Source of the DNA: Planctomycetota bacterium
GTDB taxonomy: Bacteria > Planctomycetota > Phycisphaerae > UBA1845 > UTPLA1
NCBI GenBank assembly: GCA_016235815.1
Contig: JACRIM010000041.1
Span: 1 to 64,000, forward strand
Reading direction: 5' to 3'
Length of the DNA: 64,000 nucleotides
Below, one piece after another: positions 36,560 through 44,597 of this stretch (its first letter is position 1; every line of letters begins with the position of its first letter). Both the position numbers and the translations under genes were made by a program. Under the pieces are notes generated by a model, which had not been told where the DNA came from, did not search any database, and worked only from the letters and a program-made list of their open reading frames with translations.

Positions 36560-38002
36560 CTAATCCATCGGCGGGTGTTGCTGAACGTCGTCAACGTCGG
36601 ACGAGAGCGGAGGGGTTGCCTTCGCATTGCGCCTCGGCGGGCGCTTGCCGGCCTTGATATCCTCATCAAATTGACGCTTCGATCGCAGGATGTGATGGTA
36701 ATGCTGCGCGAAGCGGTGGGCCTCATCGCGGACCTGTTGCAACAGGCGAAGGGCCGGGTCGTTGCGGGCGAGCTTCAGCGGCTGCTTTCGCGCCTGGATG
36801 TAGATTTCCTCCTCGCGCTTGGCGAGTGAGATCACCATCGGGGGCTTCACGAACATCTCTCCGCAGGCGGCCAGCGCGGCGTGCAGTTGGCCGAGGCCGC
36901 CATCGATCATGATGACGTCGGGGTACATCTCTTCGCCCTCGGCCGCGTGGCGGTAACGACGCTGCACGACCTCACGGATCATGGCGTAGTCGTCCTGGCC
37001 CTCCACCGTCTTGATGCCGAAGCGCTTATAGCCGCTCTTGAAGGGGACGCCGTCGATGAAGCAGACCAGCGCGCCGACGGATTCCTCGCCCTGAAGGTTG
37101 GCGATGTCGATGCCTTCGAGGATGCGCGGGGCGCGGTCGAGTTCGAGGATCTTCGCGAGGCGTTCCAGACCTTCGCGCGGATCGACATAGAAGACTTCGG
37201 GTTGGACGTGTTCATCCACGTCGCCGGACAGGGCGAGTTTTTGAATGGCCTTGATGCGATCACGGACGCGGGCGGCTTCTTCGAAGTTCAGGGCATCGGC
37301 CGCGGCCTGCATTTCGCCCTGCATTTCTCGCAGGACGACGCTCTTCTTCGACGCCATGAAACGCTTGAGCCGGTCGATGTCCTTCTTGTAATCCTCGCGA
37401 CTGATGCGGTCGGCGCAGGGGGCCGTGCATTGGTTGATCGAGTGCAACAGACAGGGGCGGAAGAAACGCTTTTTGTCGTCATCCTCGCGGATGTCCAACT
37501 CGCAGGTGCGAAACTTGAACACCTTTTGCAGGGCGTTCACCGCATCGCGAAGCGAGCCGGCCGAGGTGAAGGGCCCGTAGAGCTTGCTGCCCTTGATGCG
37601 CGGCGTGCGCGTAACGAAGACGCCGGGGAAGTCGTCATCGGTGGTGATCTCCAGATAAGGAAACGACTTGTCATCCTTCAGCATCGCGTTGTGCGGCGGC
37701 TGGATGTCCTTGATGAGGCGGTTTTCCTGCAGAAGGGCGTCGACCTCGCTGTCGCATTCGAGGAAATCAACATCGACCACCATGGCCGCCATGCGGGCGA
37801 TGTCGGGCCCGCGCGTTCGGAGAAGGTCGGCGGAATCCTGAAAATAGGAAGAGACGCGGGCGCGGAGGTCTTTGGCCTTGCCGACGTAGAGGACGCGGCC
37901 TTTGGGGTCCTTCATCAGGTAGACGCCCGGGGCCTTGGGGAATAGGGAGACTTTGTCGCGCAGGGATTGGATGCGAGTGGCGGCGTTGTGGATAGACTCC
38001 AT
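36560..38002 (-). CDS. uvrC: Excinuclease ABC subunit C, lacking the HhH tail
   Basis: An N-terminal GIY-YIG nuclease domain (APGVYLMKDPKGRVLYVGKA) is followed by the four Cys of the UvrC iron-sulfur site (FRTC; PCL; QCTAPC), a UVR helical pair (MQAAADALNFEEAARVRDRI) and the RNase-H-like nuclease (GIDIANLQG, VIMIDGGLGQLHA, VRDEAHRFAQHYH). The protein stops just after HHILRSKR, where the tandem helix-hairpin-helix normally begins. The 480 residues compare with about 600 in E. coli. The last 40 residues are low-complexity. It should make the dual incisions of nucleotide excision repair. Confidence 0.92.
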   Translation of the reverse strand: MESIHNAATRIQSLRDKVSLFPKAPGVYLMKDPKGRVLYVGKAKDLRARVSSYFQDSADLLRTRGPDIARMAAMVVDVDFLECDSEVDALLQENRLIKDIQPPHNAMLKDDKSFPYLEITTDDDFPGVFVTRTPRIKGSKLYGPFTSAGSLRDAVNALQKVFKFRTCELDIREDDDKKRFFRPCLLHSINQCTAPCADRISREDYKKDIDRLKRFMASKKSVVLREMQGEMQAAADALNFEEAARVRDRIKAIQKLALSGDVDEHVQPEVFYVDPREGLERLAKILELDRAPRILEGIDIANLQGEESVGALVCFIDGVPFKSGYKRFGIKTVEGQDDYAMIREVVQRRYRHAAEGEEMYPDVIMIDGGLGQLHAALAACGEMFVKPPMVISLAKREEEIYIQARKQPLKLARNDPALRLLQQVRDEAHRFAQHYHHILRSKRQFDEDIKAGKRPPRRNAKATPPLSSDVDDVQQHPPMD

Positions 38003-38042
38003 TTGCTTCGGATTCTATCACTCGATGAACGGAACGGCAGAC

Positions 38043-40514
38043 TTACCCGCGATACTGCGCCCGGATGATTTCGCTCGCCTTGTTGCTGGCGAGGTTCAGG
38101 GCGCCGAGGGCGCGGGAGCCGGCGGCACGCAGGACCAGATCCTTCTCGTTCATCGTGAACTCGATGAGCTGCGTCACCAGTTCGCCGGTGCCGAGCATGT
38201 TGCCGTTGCGGCGTGCACTCTCGGCCAGCGAAGCGAAGGCAGCAAGGCGTTCGGCCGCGCCGTGCTCGGTGTTCATGGCGGCCTTGGCGATGGCAGCTTG
38301 ACCATCCGCATTGCCGATGAGGGCGAGGGCGGATGCGGCCTTGACTCGCAGCGCCTCTGACTTGCTCGACAACGCCGTGATCAATGAGCCAACGGCCCGC
38401 GAGGCGTCGAACACCTTCGAGCGGCTTTCGGCGATGGCCCGCAGGACGTCGGCCGACTGCATTGCCAACGAAAGCGAAAGATCGGATGAGAGCGGCAACA
38501 TGCCGAGGGCCTTGGCGGCGCGCTCGACGCGATTCATCATCTGTTGCTTAATCTTCTCGGGGTCGCCCATATCGGTGATTTCGACGGGCAGCACATCGAC
38601 GCCGCCGACGAGTCGCGCGGCGTTCGTGGCTCTGGCCATTTCGCCGGCCTTGACGATCACGATGATCGGCGTCGCGGCGGTGGCCGGGTCGCGGCGAAGA
38701 TCGTTCACCGCCTGTAGCAGATCGGGCTTCGCCACATCCGTGGCAATGAGGATCACGTCGAAGGACGTGAGGTTCGCCTTCTGGCCGTTGTTGCGGGCCT
38801 GATGGACATTCGCGCCGCGGGCACACTCGAATCCGCCGGAGCGAAGCACGGCCTGGAACTTGTTGGCCGACTCGTCATCGGGATCGACGACCAGGGCCGA
38901 CGAATGGCCGGATGCCATCAGCGCTTCAGCAAGAACGGGCACCACATTGTCGGCACCGGAGAAGCCGGTCTTCGGCAGGGCGCGGCCCAACGCCAGGGCG
39001 GCTTTGATCCGCACCTGCTTGTTCGGGAATGCCAGAGTCTGCACGAGCGGCTGCTTGATGTCTTCATTGCCGACCAGGCTCGGCTCGCCGGCGGTCTCGG
39101 TCAGCGAGGCAATCGCTCCGAGGGCGACGCCGGGGTCGCGATCCTTGAAGGCGCGGGCGAGGACCATGTGGTTGTATTGCGGGCCGGCGGCGCGGGCGAA
39201 GTAAATCGCGCGCGGGTAATTCTCCGGCCGCGTGCCGTCCTTGTCGGTCAGCGGATCGGGCCGGTCGCTCTCGACATCGAGGCCGAGCTTGGCCTCGCGG
39301 CGGAAGTTCGCGGCGATCCAAAGGGCTGTGGCTTCGGTTTTGTCCGGGCTGAAGCGAAGGGCCTCTTCGCAACATCGCATGGCCATGACGTCGTTAAAGA
39401 TCGCGGTCGGCACTTCGACGACGCGAAGTTCATTGTCGCGAAGATACCAGACATTCGCCGTGTCGCGGCGAACGTCGGCCTTGAGCGATTCGGTGTTGTT
39501 ATAGAAGGCTTCGGCAAGGTCGTAGAAGAGCGCGGCCTTGTCAGAGCCGGAGGCAACGCCGAGCGTGCCGAGGGCCTGATTCGCGGCGGCGCGGGCCTCG
39601 GCGGTCGCTTCACTGTCATCGGCGAGCTTCGCGAGATATGCAGCGGCGGTCTTGTAGCCGATCTTGGCGAGCGAACTCGCGGCGACCTGGCGAATAACGT
39701 TGTCATTCATGGAAAGGGCGATGCACAGCGGGTTGATCGCATCGCGGCCGATCTGCGGAAGGACCTGCAGGATCGCGGCGTGAACCTTTTTCTGTTTCGG
39801 GTCGGCCAGCGCCGCAAGCATCTGCGGCACGGCGAATTCGCCAGACGACTTGAGGCGATTCGTGGCGTTGTAATTCATGCGCTCGGGGCCGGCGAGCTTT
39901 TCAATGTTTGCGGCGATTTCGTTCGCATCCATCCGCAGCATTTCTTCGCCGCGGTTAAGCAGTTCGAGGAATCGCTTGGCCGACGGGCCGACTTCCGCGT
40001 TGGCCATCAGCTTGATCAGAATGGTGTGACGATTCGGATTCTGCCGGGACAACTCCAGCAGCGCGACCGGGTCGGGGCTGGATTCATCCAACGCCTTGAA
40101 GTTCGCGTCGGCATAGGTGAATCGACCGATGGCCGCGAAATGCCAGCCGTCCTCGGCGAGGGCTTTTTGCTTTCGGCCGTTTCCAATCTTGGCGACCAGG
40201 TCCTTCGCCACGGCGGGCGCATCGGCGCTGCGGGACATTTCTTCAAGGCGAATCGAGCCGCTGCGATCGGCCATGAGGGCGAGTCGCAGATCGGACAGCT
40301 TCATGGCGGCGACGGCTTCAAGGTGCTTGGCGGCGTCCGCCTTTTCATCGCGATCGATCGCGTTCATCGCGGACTGCCACGCACTCCAGGCGGTGGTGCT
40401 CTGACCGACCATTTCATTGCCGGTGTCCTGCGCGCGGGCGGGCGAAGAATGGGCGCAGACAAGCAAGAGCGCGACGAGGACAGAGCACGTCCGGACATAA
40501 TAAGACACTGACAT
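38043..40514 (-). CDS. Exported HEAT-repeat protein with an embedded receiver-like domain
   Basis: ATG 40514 follows GGAGGG and begins a signal peptide ending SSPARAQ, giving 823 residues. Most of the chain is HEAT-like helical repeats (for example NDNVIRQVAASSLAKIGYKT, KQVRIKAALALGRAL, LRVKAASALALIGNADG). At about residues 530-660 there is a CheY-like segment: ALVVDPDDES, FDVILIATDVAKPD, NDLRRDPATAATPIIVIV. The position expected for the phosphorylated Asp seems to be Ala. An exported receiver-like fold cannot be served by cytoplasmic kinases, so it is probably structural. The function is unknown. Confidence 0.72.
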   Translation of the reverse strand: MSVSYYVRTCSVLVALLLVCAHSSPARAQDTGNEMVGQSTTAWSAWQSAMNAIDRDEKADAAKHLEAVAAMKLSDLRLALMADRSGSIRLEEMSRSADAPAVAKDLVAKIGNGRKQKALAEDGWHFAAIGRFTYADANFKALDESSPDPVALLELSRQNPNRHTILIKLMANAEVGPSAKRFLELLNRGEEMLRMDANEIAANIEKLAGPERMNYNATNRLKSSGEFAVPQMLAALADPKQKKVHAAILQVLPQIGRDAINPLCIALSMNDNVIRQVAASSLAKIGYKTAAAYLAKLADDSEATAEARAAANQALGTLGVASGSDKAALFYDLAEAFYNNTESLKADVRRDTANVWYLRDNELRVVEVPTAIFNDVMAMRCCEEALRFSPDKTEATALWIAANFRREAKLGLDVESDRPDPLTDKDGTRPENYPRAIYFARAAGPQYNHMVLARAFKDRDPGVALGAIASLTETAGEPSLVGNEDIKQPLVQTLAFPNKQVRIKAALALGRALPKTGFSGADNVVPVLAEALMASGHSSALVVDPDDESANKFQAVLRSGGFECARGANVHQARNNGQKANLTSFDVILIATDVAKPDLLQAVNDLRRDPATAATPIIVIVKAGEMARATNAARLVGGVDVLPVEITDMGDPEKIKQQMMNRVERAAKALGMLPLSSDLSLSLAMQSADVLRAIAESRSKVFDASRAVGSLITALSSKSEALRVKAASALALIGNADGQAAIAKAAMNTEHGAAERLAAFASLAESARRNGNMLGTGELVTQLIEFTMNEKDLVLRAAGSRALGALNLASNKASEIIRAQYRG

Positions 40515-40670
40515 GGAAGACCCTCCGGAGGTCATCTTCGGCCGAATGTTCTGTTTACTACCGATCCAATCGGGTGGGCAGCGCCCCGCGGCCCCAGGTC
40601 CGCAGGGAGGCATGTCGGCGACCGGCCTTGCACGACAACGTCGGGAGGCCGCTCGCGTTCCAAGCAATTC

Positions 40671-40700
40671 ATTATACAGGGGTTAGAAACGTTGGGTCAA
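40671..40700 (-). promoter_or_regulatory. Sigma70-type promoter of the exported HEAT-repeat protein gene
   Basis: On the minus strand TTGACC (40695-40700) and a perfect TATAAT (40671-40676) are 18 bases apart. The leader to the ATG at 40514 would be about 150 bases. Confidence 0.6.
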
Positions 40701-40826
40701 GCCGAGCTTTGTTTTCGCAGTCGCGCCGAACTGCGGGATCAGGCTTTGTTTATGGACGTTGGCGCTGCAAATCCGGACGGACCATGGCACGGCTTCGTCC
40801 CAGAATAGGCTCGCATTGCGTGCGTT

Positions 40827-41693
40827 CTACTTGCGGGCAGACGCAAGCGCGGTGATGTGCGCCGCGGATACGCCGCGCCCGCCTGCGATGATCGACGCGC
40901 CGGCCTTTCGCAACGCGGGCGCACGACTCGCGAAGTCGGCGGGCTTCTCCGGGTACACAACATTGCCTTCGACCAATTGCGGCATGCCGGGCGTGATGGT
41001 CGCCCATAACGAAAGCGGCGTCGCCTTTCGCATCGCAGCAACGACATCCACCATGCTTTCCGGACTGTCGCCTGTGTCGCCGCCCAACGCGGCAACGCCG
41101 GCATCGCTTAGTTCCGCAACGGCCTGGGCGATGGTGACACCGAGCGCCGTGGTTGGCGGTTCGGAAGCGGAGTCGAATGTCATGCATGCGATAACGGGCA
41201 GGCCGGACTTATCGGCGGCGAACACCGCAGCGCGGAGTGCGGCGAGTTCAGTGAAGCCGTGGCAAAGGAAGCCATCGACGCCGCCGGCCGCCAGAGAAGA
41301 TGCCTGCTCGGAATATGCGGCCTCAAGGCGGTCGGCGGTGATTTCGTTCAGGGCGATCAGCGGCTCGACCGGGCCGATGGTTCCGAGAAGCAGGCGGTTC
41401 TTTCGTGGATGGTTGTCGATGGCGGCGCGGCACAGCGCGGCCCATTGGCGGTTGACTTCCACGACGGGGCCGCTGTTCATGGCGATGGCGTTGGCCCGGG
41501 GCGTGTGCGTCGTGAGAATGTCGGCCCTTGCGTCGAGGAACGCATCCGCAACGAGGCGAACCATGTCGGCGTTGGCGATGCTCGCAAGGTCCCACATCTC
41601 CGGGCGCGAAGCAACGCGAGTGCTAAGTTCGAGCTGCCAATCGCCACAGGCAACACGGGGCGTGGAGCAATAATCTTGAACGCTGACGGGCAT
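40827..41693 (-). CDS. Homocysteine S-methyltransferase homologue without zinc ligands
   Basis: The 288 residues follow the barrel of MmuM/MetH-type methyltransferases: ARADILTTHTPRANAIAM, LLGTIGPVEPL, GGVDGFLCHGF, IACMTFDS and GGRGVSAAHI in order. In active enzymes zinc is held by a Cys after the GxN motif and by a CC pair in GGCCG near the end. Here those places read GGDTGDS and GGRGVS, so all three Cys are missing, and the N-terminal DGxxGTxL also reads GDWQLEL. It probably does not activate homocysteine in the usual way. GGAGA precedes the ATG. Confidence 0.75.
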   Translation of the reverse strand: MPVSVQDYCSTPRVACGDWQLELSTRVASRPEMWDLASIANADMVRLVADAFLDARADILTTHTPRANAIAMNSGPVVEVNRQWAALCRAAIDNHPRKNRLLLGTIGPVEPLIALNEITADRLEAAYSEQASSLAAGGVDGFLCHGFTELAALRAAVFAADKSGLPVIACMTFDSASEPPTTALGVTIAQAVAELSDAGVAALGGDTGDSPESMVDVVAAMRKATPLSLWATITPGMPQLVEGNVVYPEKPADFASRAPALRKAGASIIAGGRGVSAAHITALASARK

Positions 41694-41838
41694 GGTTTCT
41701 CCAGGTCGCCGCGCGGGCCGTCGCGCGACGACATTGTCGGACGCTCATCTTACGTCCGCATTGGGATGAAAAGGAATCCGATGGATTGGTCAACCCATCC
41801 GCAGAAGTTGCCGATTGGGGGGAGAACGGCTGGCCCTC

Positions 41839-41857
41839 TTTCGGAGGTAGGCCGGTG
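41839..41857 (+). promoter_or_regulatory. Shared leader box, copy 1
   Basis: TTTCGGAGGTAGGCCGGTG lies 23 bases before the ATG of the metalloprotease lipoprotein gene. Almost the same string (one extra G) is in the leader of the PEP-CTERM-type gene at 43674-43693. It contains GGAGG but is too far from the start to be the ribosome site. Its function is unknown. Confidence 0.35.
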
Positions 41858-41880
41858 TTTGTGCACGCGGAGTACTTCCC

Positions 41881-43167
41881 ATGCACCACCGGCGTTCGGG
41901 AGCCAGCCTCCCCATCAAAGTCGTATTCCTTTCCGTCCTCGCATTCTTCTTTGGCTGCGATACATCGTCGCTGTTCGACCTCGGCGGCCTGTCAAGCATT
42001 CGCCCGGGACCGAATGCCGCGCAAGTGAACGAAGATGCCACGGACAACAACCTCTTCGACGCCGCCCAGTCCGCGCTCCTGCCGGATGACGGCGAGATCA
42101 GCGTGACCGGAAGCGTCGACGGCGTAAACGATATCGATATTTACGCGCTCGGCCCTGTCTCGGCGGGCGACCGCATCACCGTGGATGTGATCGGCGCAAA
42201 CGGGCTAAACACGGTGGCCGCGCTTTTCGATGAGAATAAGAACATTATCGACGCGAACGATGACCGCTCGTACTACGCCGGTCAGTTGGATCCCTACATC
42301 AGCCGTGTGGTACGCCGCGACATGTCAAATATTTATGTGGGTGTGGCGGTGCCGCGCGGACGCTACTTCTCCTCGACGGATGGGCGTTTCGACAATGGCA
42401 CCTACACCCTGCGGGCCTTTCGACGGCATAATCAGACCCCGGCCGAGACGCGGCAACAGGTGGTGTATTTGAACTTCGCCGGTGGGGCCAGCGTGCAGAT
42501 CGCGCTGCAGCCTTTTGAATTCATGCGGGCGTTCTCGGCCGATGCGATCTCGCAACGCTTTGAAGGTCAGACCGCCGCGATGGCCGACCGGATCGTCGAA
42601 CTCATGCGCGCCGACTTCGCCGAATACAACGTTGTGCTGGTCGATGGTCGAAACGCCCCCCTGCCGGAAGGCGCGGTCACACAGCTTTACTTCGGGAACT
42701 ACAACCAGGCGTTCCTCGGTCTGTCGGACAACGTCGACACGGACAATGCCGTGCTGGACCAGAAGGGCATCATCTACACCGAGGATTTCCAGCTCTTTGA
42801 GTCGCTCCAGCCGACGATGGAGGAGGTCGCACAGGCCATCGCCAACACCGGATCGCACGAGCTGGGCCACTTGCTCGGCCTCGAACACGGCGGCGACCCG
42901 CTGGACATTATGTCAACGGCGGCCACGGCGCGACAGATTCTGGAGAACGATGCGTATTTCATGCAGAGCGCGTTGGACGAAGGCGTCTTCCCGGCGGGGT
43001 GGCAGGACGGCTCGGCATTGCTGATGCAAAACGCCGGAAAGAACCCGGCCTTTGCGACGACGCGCGTCCTGCAAGATGCCTCGCGAGCCGGCCGCGTCAA
43101 AGCGGATACGACGTGGCGAGCGGCGTATGACTTCGTGATGCCGACGTGCGGCAAATGTGCACATTAG
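41881..43167 (+). CDS. Metalloprotease-like lipoprotein with pre-peptidase domain
   Basis: The N terminus has a lipoprotein signal (IKVVFLSVLAFFFGC). A beta-rich domain typical of bacterial pre-peptidase modules follows (GSVDGVNDIDIYALGPVSAG, VDVIGANGLNTVAALFDEN). The C-terminal half holds a full metzincin zinc motif HELGHLLGLEH and a DIMSTAA Met-turn. It should be a surface-anchored protease. GGAG lies 9 bases before the ATG. The gene stands alone, with about 670 gene-free bases after it. Confidence 0.78.
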   Translation: MHHRRSGASLPIKVVFLSVLAFFFGCDTSSLFDLGGLSSIRPGPNAAQVNEDATDNNLFDAAQSALLPDDGEISVTGSVDGVNDIDIYALGPVSAGDRITVDVIGANGLNTVAALFDENKNIIDANDDRSYYAGQLDPYISRVVRRDMSNIYVGVAVPRGRYFSSTDGRFDNGTYTLRAFRRHNQTPAETRQQVVYLNFAGGASVQIALQPFEFMRAFSADAISQRFEGQTAAMADRIVELMRADFAEYNVVLVDGRNAPLPEGAVTQLYFGNYNQAFLGLSDNVDTDNAVLDQKGIIYTEDFQLFESLQPTMEEVAQAIANTGSHELGHLLGLEHGGDPLDIMSTAATARQILENDAYFMQSALDEGVFPAGWQDGSALLMQNAGKNPAFATTRVLQDASRAGRVKADTTWRAAYDFVMPTCGKCAH

Positions 43168-43620
43168 TCCAGTTCCCATTTGAGTGGCTGATCCGAGCCG
43201 CGCCCGTTAGAAAGCGGGTTCACTCCTTCTGGTGGAATTGGCGGATCGTGAAATCAGCCATTGATTGGGGAACCGCTGTAGACCGGATGAAGCATCCATC
43301 GAGCCGGACGAATGCGAAGGCGGGGCACTCAACGGGCCGACTACCAGTCGCACGCGCGAGCATGCAGTTTCTTCGGGCCGGATGGGTGACGATGACTCGG
43401 CTTGTCCATCCCAAACCGTCGCCGGCCTCGTAGGGTCCGCTGTGCGGACCACGGCGAACAAAGCACGCCCACCCGGCGCAGAATCATCCCCGCGTTTCAA
43501 TCTTTCATGTTACGAAAGTTGTTGAGCCGAGGGGCCTTAGCCCGTCGGCGACAATTTGATTTGACGCGCGAGCGTCAAGACGCGGCGGAGGAAAGATTTG
43601 GGCCGATTCCGGAAATTCTC
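43168..43620. other. Gene-free stretch with a dispersed GGTCCGC/GCGGACC palindrome
   Basis: No frame here looks like a gene. The notable item is the perfect hairpin GGTCCGC-TGT-GCGGACC at 43434-43450, embedded in GTAGGGTCCGCTGTGCGGAC. A near copy in the opposite orientation lies at 61362-61379 next to other palindromes. Confidence 0.5.
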
Positions 43621-43649
43621 TTGACTAACAGCCCATAATGTGATACACT
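43621..43649 (+). promoter_or_regulatory. Sigma70-type promoter of the PEP-CTERM-type gene
   Basis: TTGACT (43621-43626) and TACACT (43644-43649) are exactly 17 bases apart, about 190 bases before the ATG at 43841. Confidence 0.6.
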
Positions 43650-43673
43650 TTGTAGCAACAAGTTGGGGGCTTG

Positions 43674-43693
43674 TTTCGGAGGTAGGGCCGGTG
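43674..43693 (+). promoter_or_regulatory. Shared leader box, copy 2
   Basis: TTTCGGAGGTAGGGCCGGTG matches 41839-41857 with one inserted G. It lies in the transcribed leader predicted from the promoter at 43621. Confidence 0.35.
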
Positions 43694-43720
43694 AATAGAG
43701 GGCTGTCCGAATCATCAGCG

Positions 43721-43755
43721 CCGCAAGCCGCAAGCCGCAAGCCGCAAGCCGCAAG
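43721..43755. repeat. Five tandem copies of CCGCAAG
   Basis: Five perfect head-to-tail 7-base units lie in the leader of the PEP-CTERM-type gene. Copy number could vary by slippage. There are no spacers, so this is not a CRISPR. Confidence 0.8.
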
Positions 43756-43840
43756 GCCTTATAGCGCGCCCTCGGCCCCTTCGCGCCTATATTATCTCTA
43801 TCAGCTCCCACGTAACCATCGGCGGAAGGGGAGGTTATCG

Positions 43841-44542
43841 ATGAGAATACGACTATTGGATGGATATGCATGTGCATTGATTTTAGCATCGGCTATTCGC
43901 GCCGAGACCTCGGTCATTGTTGATCATCAGCCATTTAATACGGGGGGAGGGGCATCGGATACATTGTTCGCCACATCATTAGGACAGCCGATTTGGCAAT
44001 GGCACGCTGATGATTTTGTGTGGGCCACGAATGAGCAGTTAACTCGCGTAAATTACTGGGGTTTCTATAACGCGGACAATCCTCCGATTCATGAAACGTT
44101 TCGCTTGCGATTGTACCTGCCTCGTTCATCCGACGGTCTGCCGGGACAAGTCATTCATGAGGAAGTTATTCTAAACCCAAATCGGACGGCAACAGGACGC
44201 GAAATTCAAGTTGGGATTACCCCGAATGAATATTTTTTTGAGGCACCTTTAGTCGCCCCCGTAACCCTTAATGCCAATGACAGATATTGGCTCGAGGTGG
44301 TGCAAGTTGGTGACATCACGACACATTTTAGATGGGAAACCTCGGTTAGTGGAAATAGCCAATACGCATATGACAACCCGTTGGGTGCTGGCTGGCGAAT
44401 GGCCCAGGGACAAGGCGATCATGCCTTTCAGTTAATCTCACCAGAACCGACCAGCATCATTTTGTTCGGCCTTGCCTTAATTCTGAAAACACGTTCACGG
44501 AGGACCTCTCGCATGATTCACGATCAGTCTACTACGCTGTAA
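43841..44542 (+). CDS. Exported protein with a PEP-CTERM-type sorting signal
   Basis: ATG 43841 follows GGAAGGGGAGG. The 233-residue product has a signal peptide (LLDGYACALILASAIRAE), a beta-rich body (VNYWGFYN, FRLRLYLP, DRYWLEVVQVG) and, near the end, SPEPTSIILFGLALILKTRSRR: a PEP motif, a hydrophobic helix and a basic cluster, as in exosortase substrates. About 16 residues follow the basic cluster, which is longer than usual. The gene is AT-richer than its surroundings. It should be sorted to the surface if an exosortase is present; none is in this window. Confidence 0.72.
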   Translation: MRIRLLDGYACALILASAIRAETSVIVDHQPFNTGGGASDTLFATSLGQPIWQWHADDFVWATNEQLTRVNYWGFYNADNPPIHETFRLRLYLPRSSDGLPGQVIHEEVILNPNRTATGREIQVGITPNEYFFEAPLVAPVTLNANDRYWLEVVQVGDITTHFRWETSVSGNSQYAYDNPLGAGWRMAQGQGDHAFQLISPEPTSIILFGLALILKTRSRRTSRMIHDQSTTL

Positions 44543-44597
44543 TTACTTCATTACTTTTATTTCATAATCCAGAGTAACAAACCCAAAGGAGGGTCCC

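Noticed and set aside
38802-40511. 569-residue plus-strand frame opposite the exported HEAT protein gene
   Set aside because: The minus-strand gene has a ribosome site, signal peptide, promoter and repeats; the opposite frame has no recognisable features.
43721-43755. Short tandem array as a CRISPR
   Set aside because: The units are 7 bases with no spacers and no cas genes are nearby.
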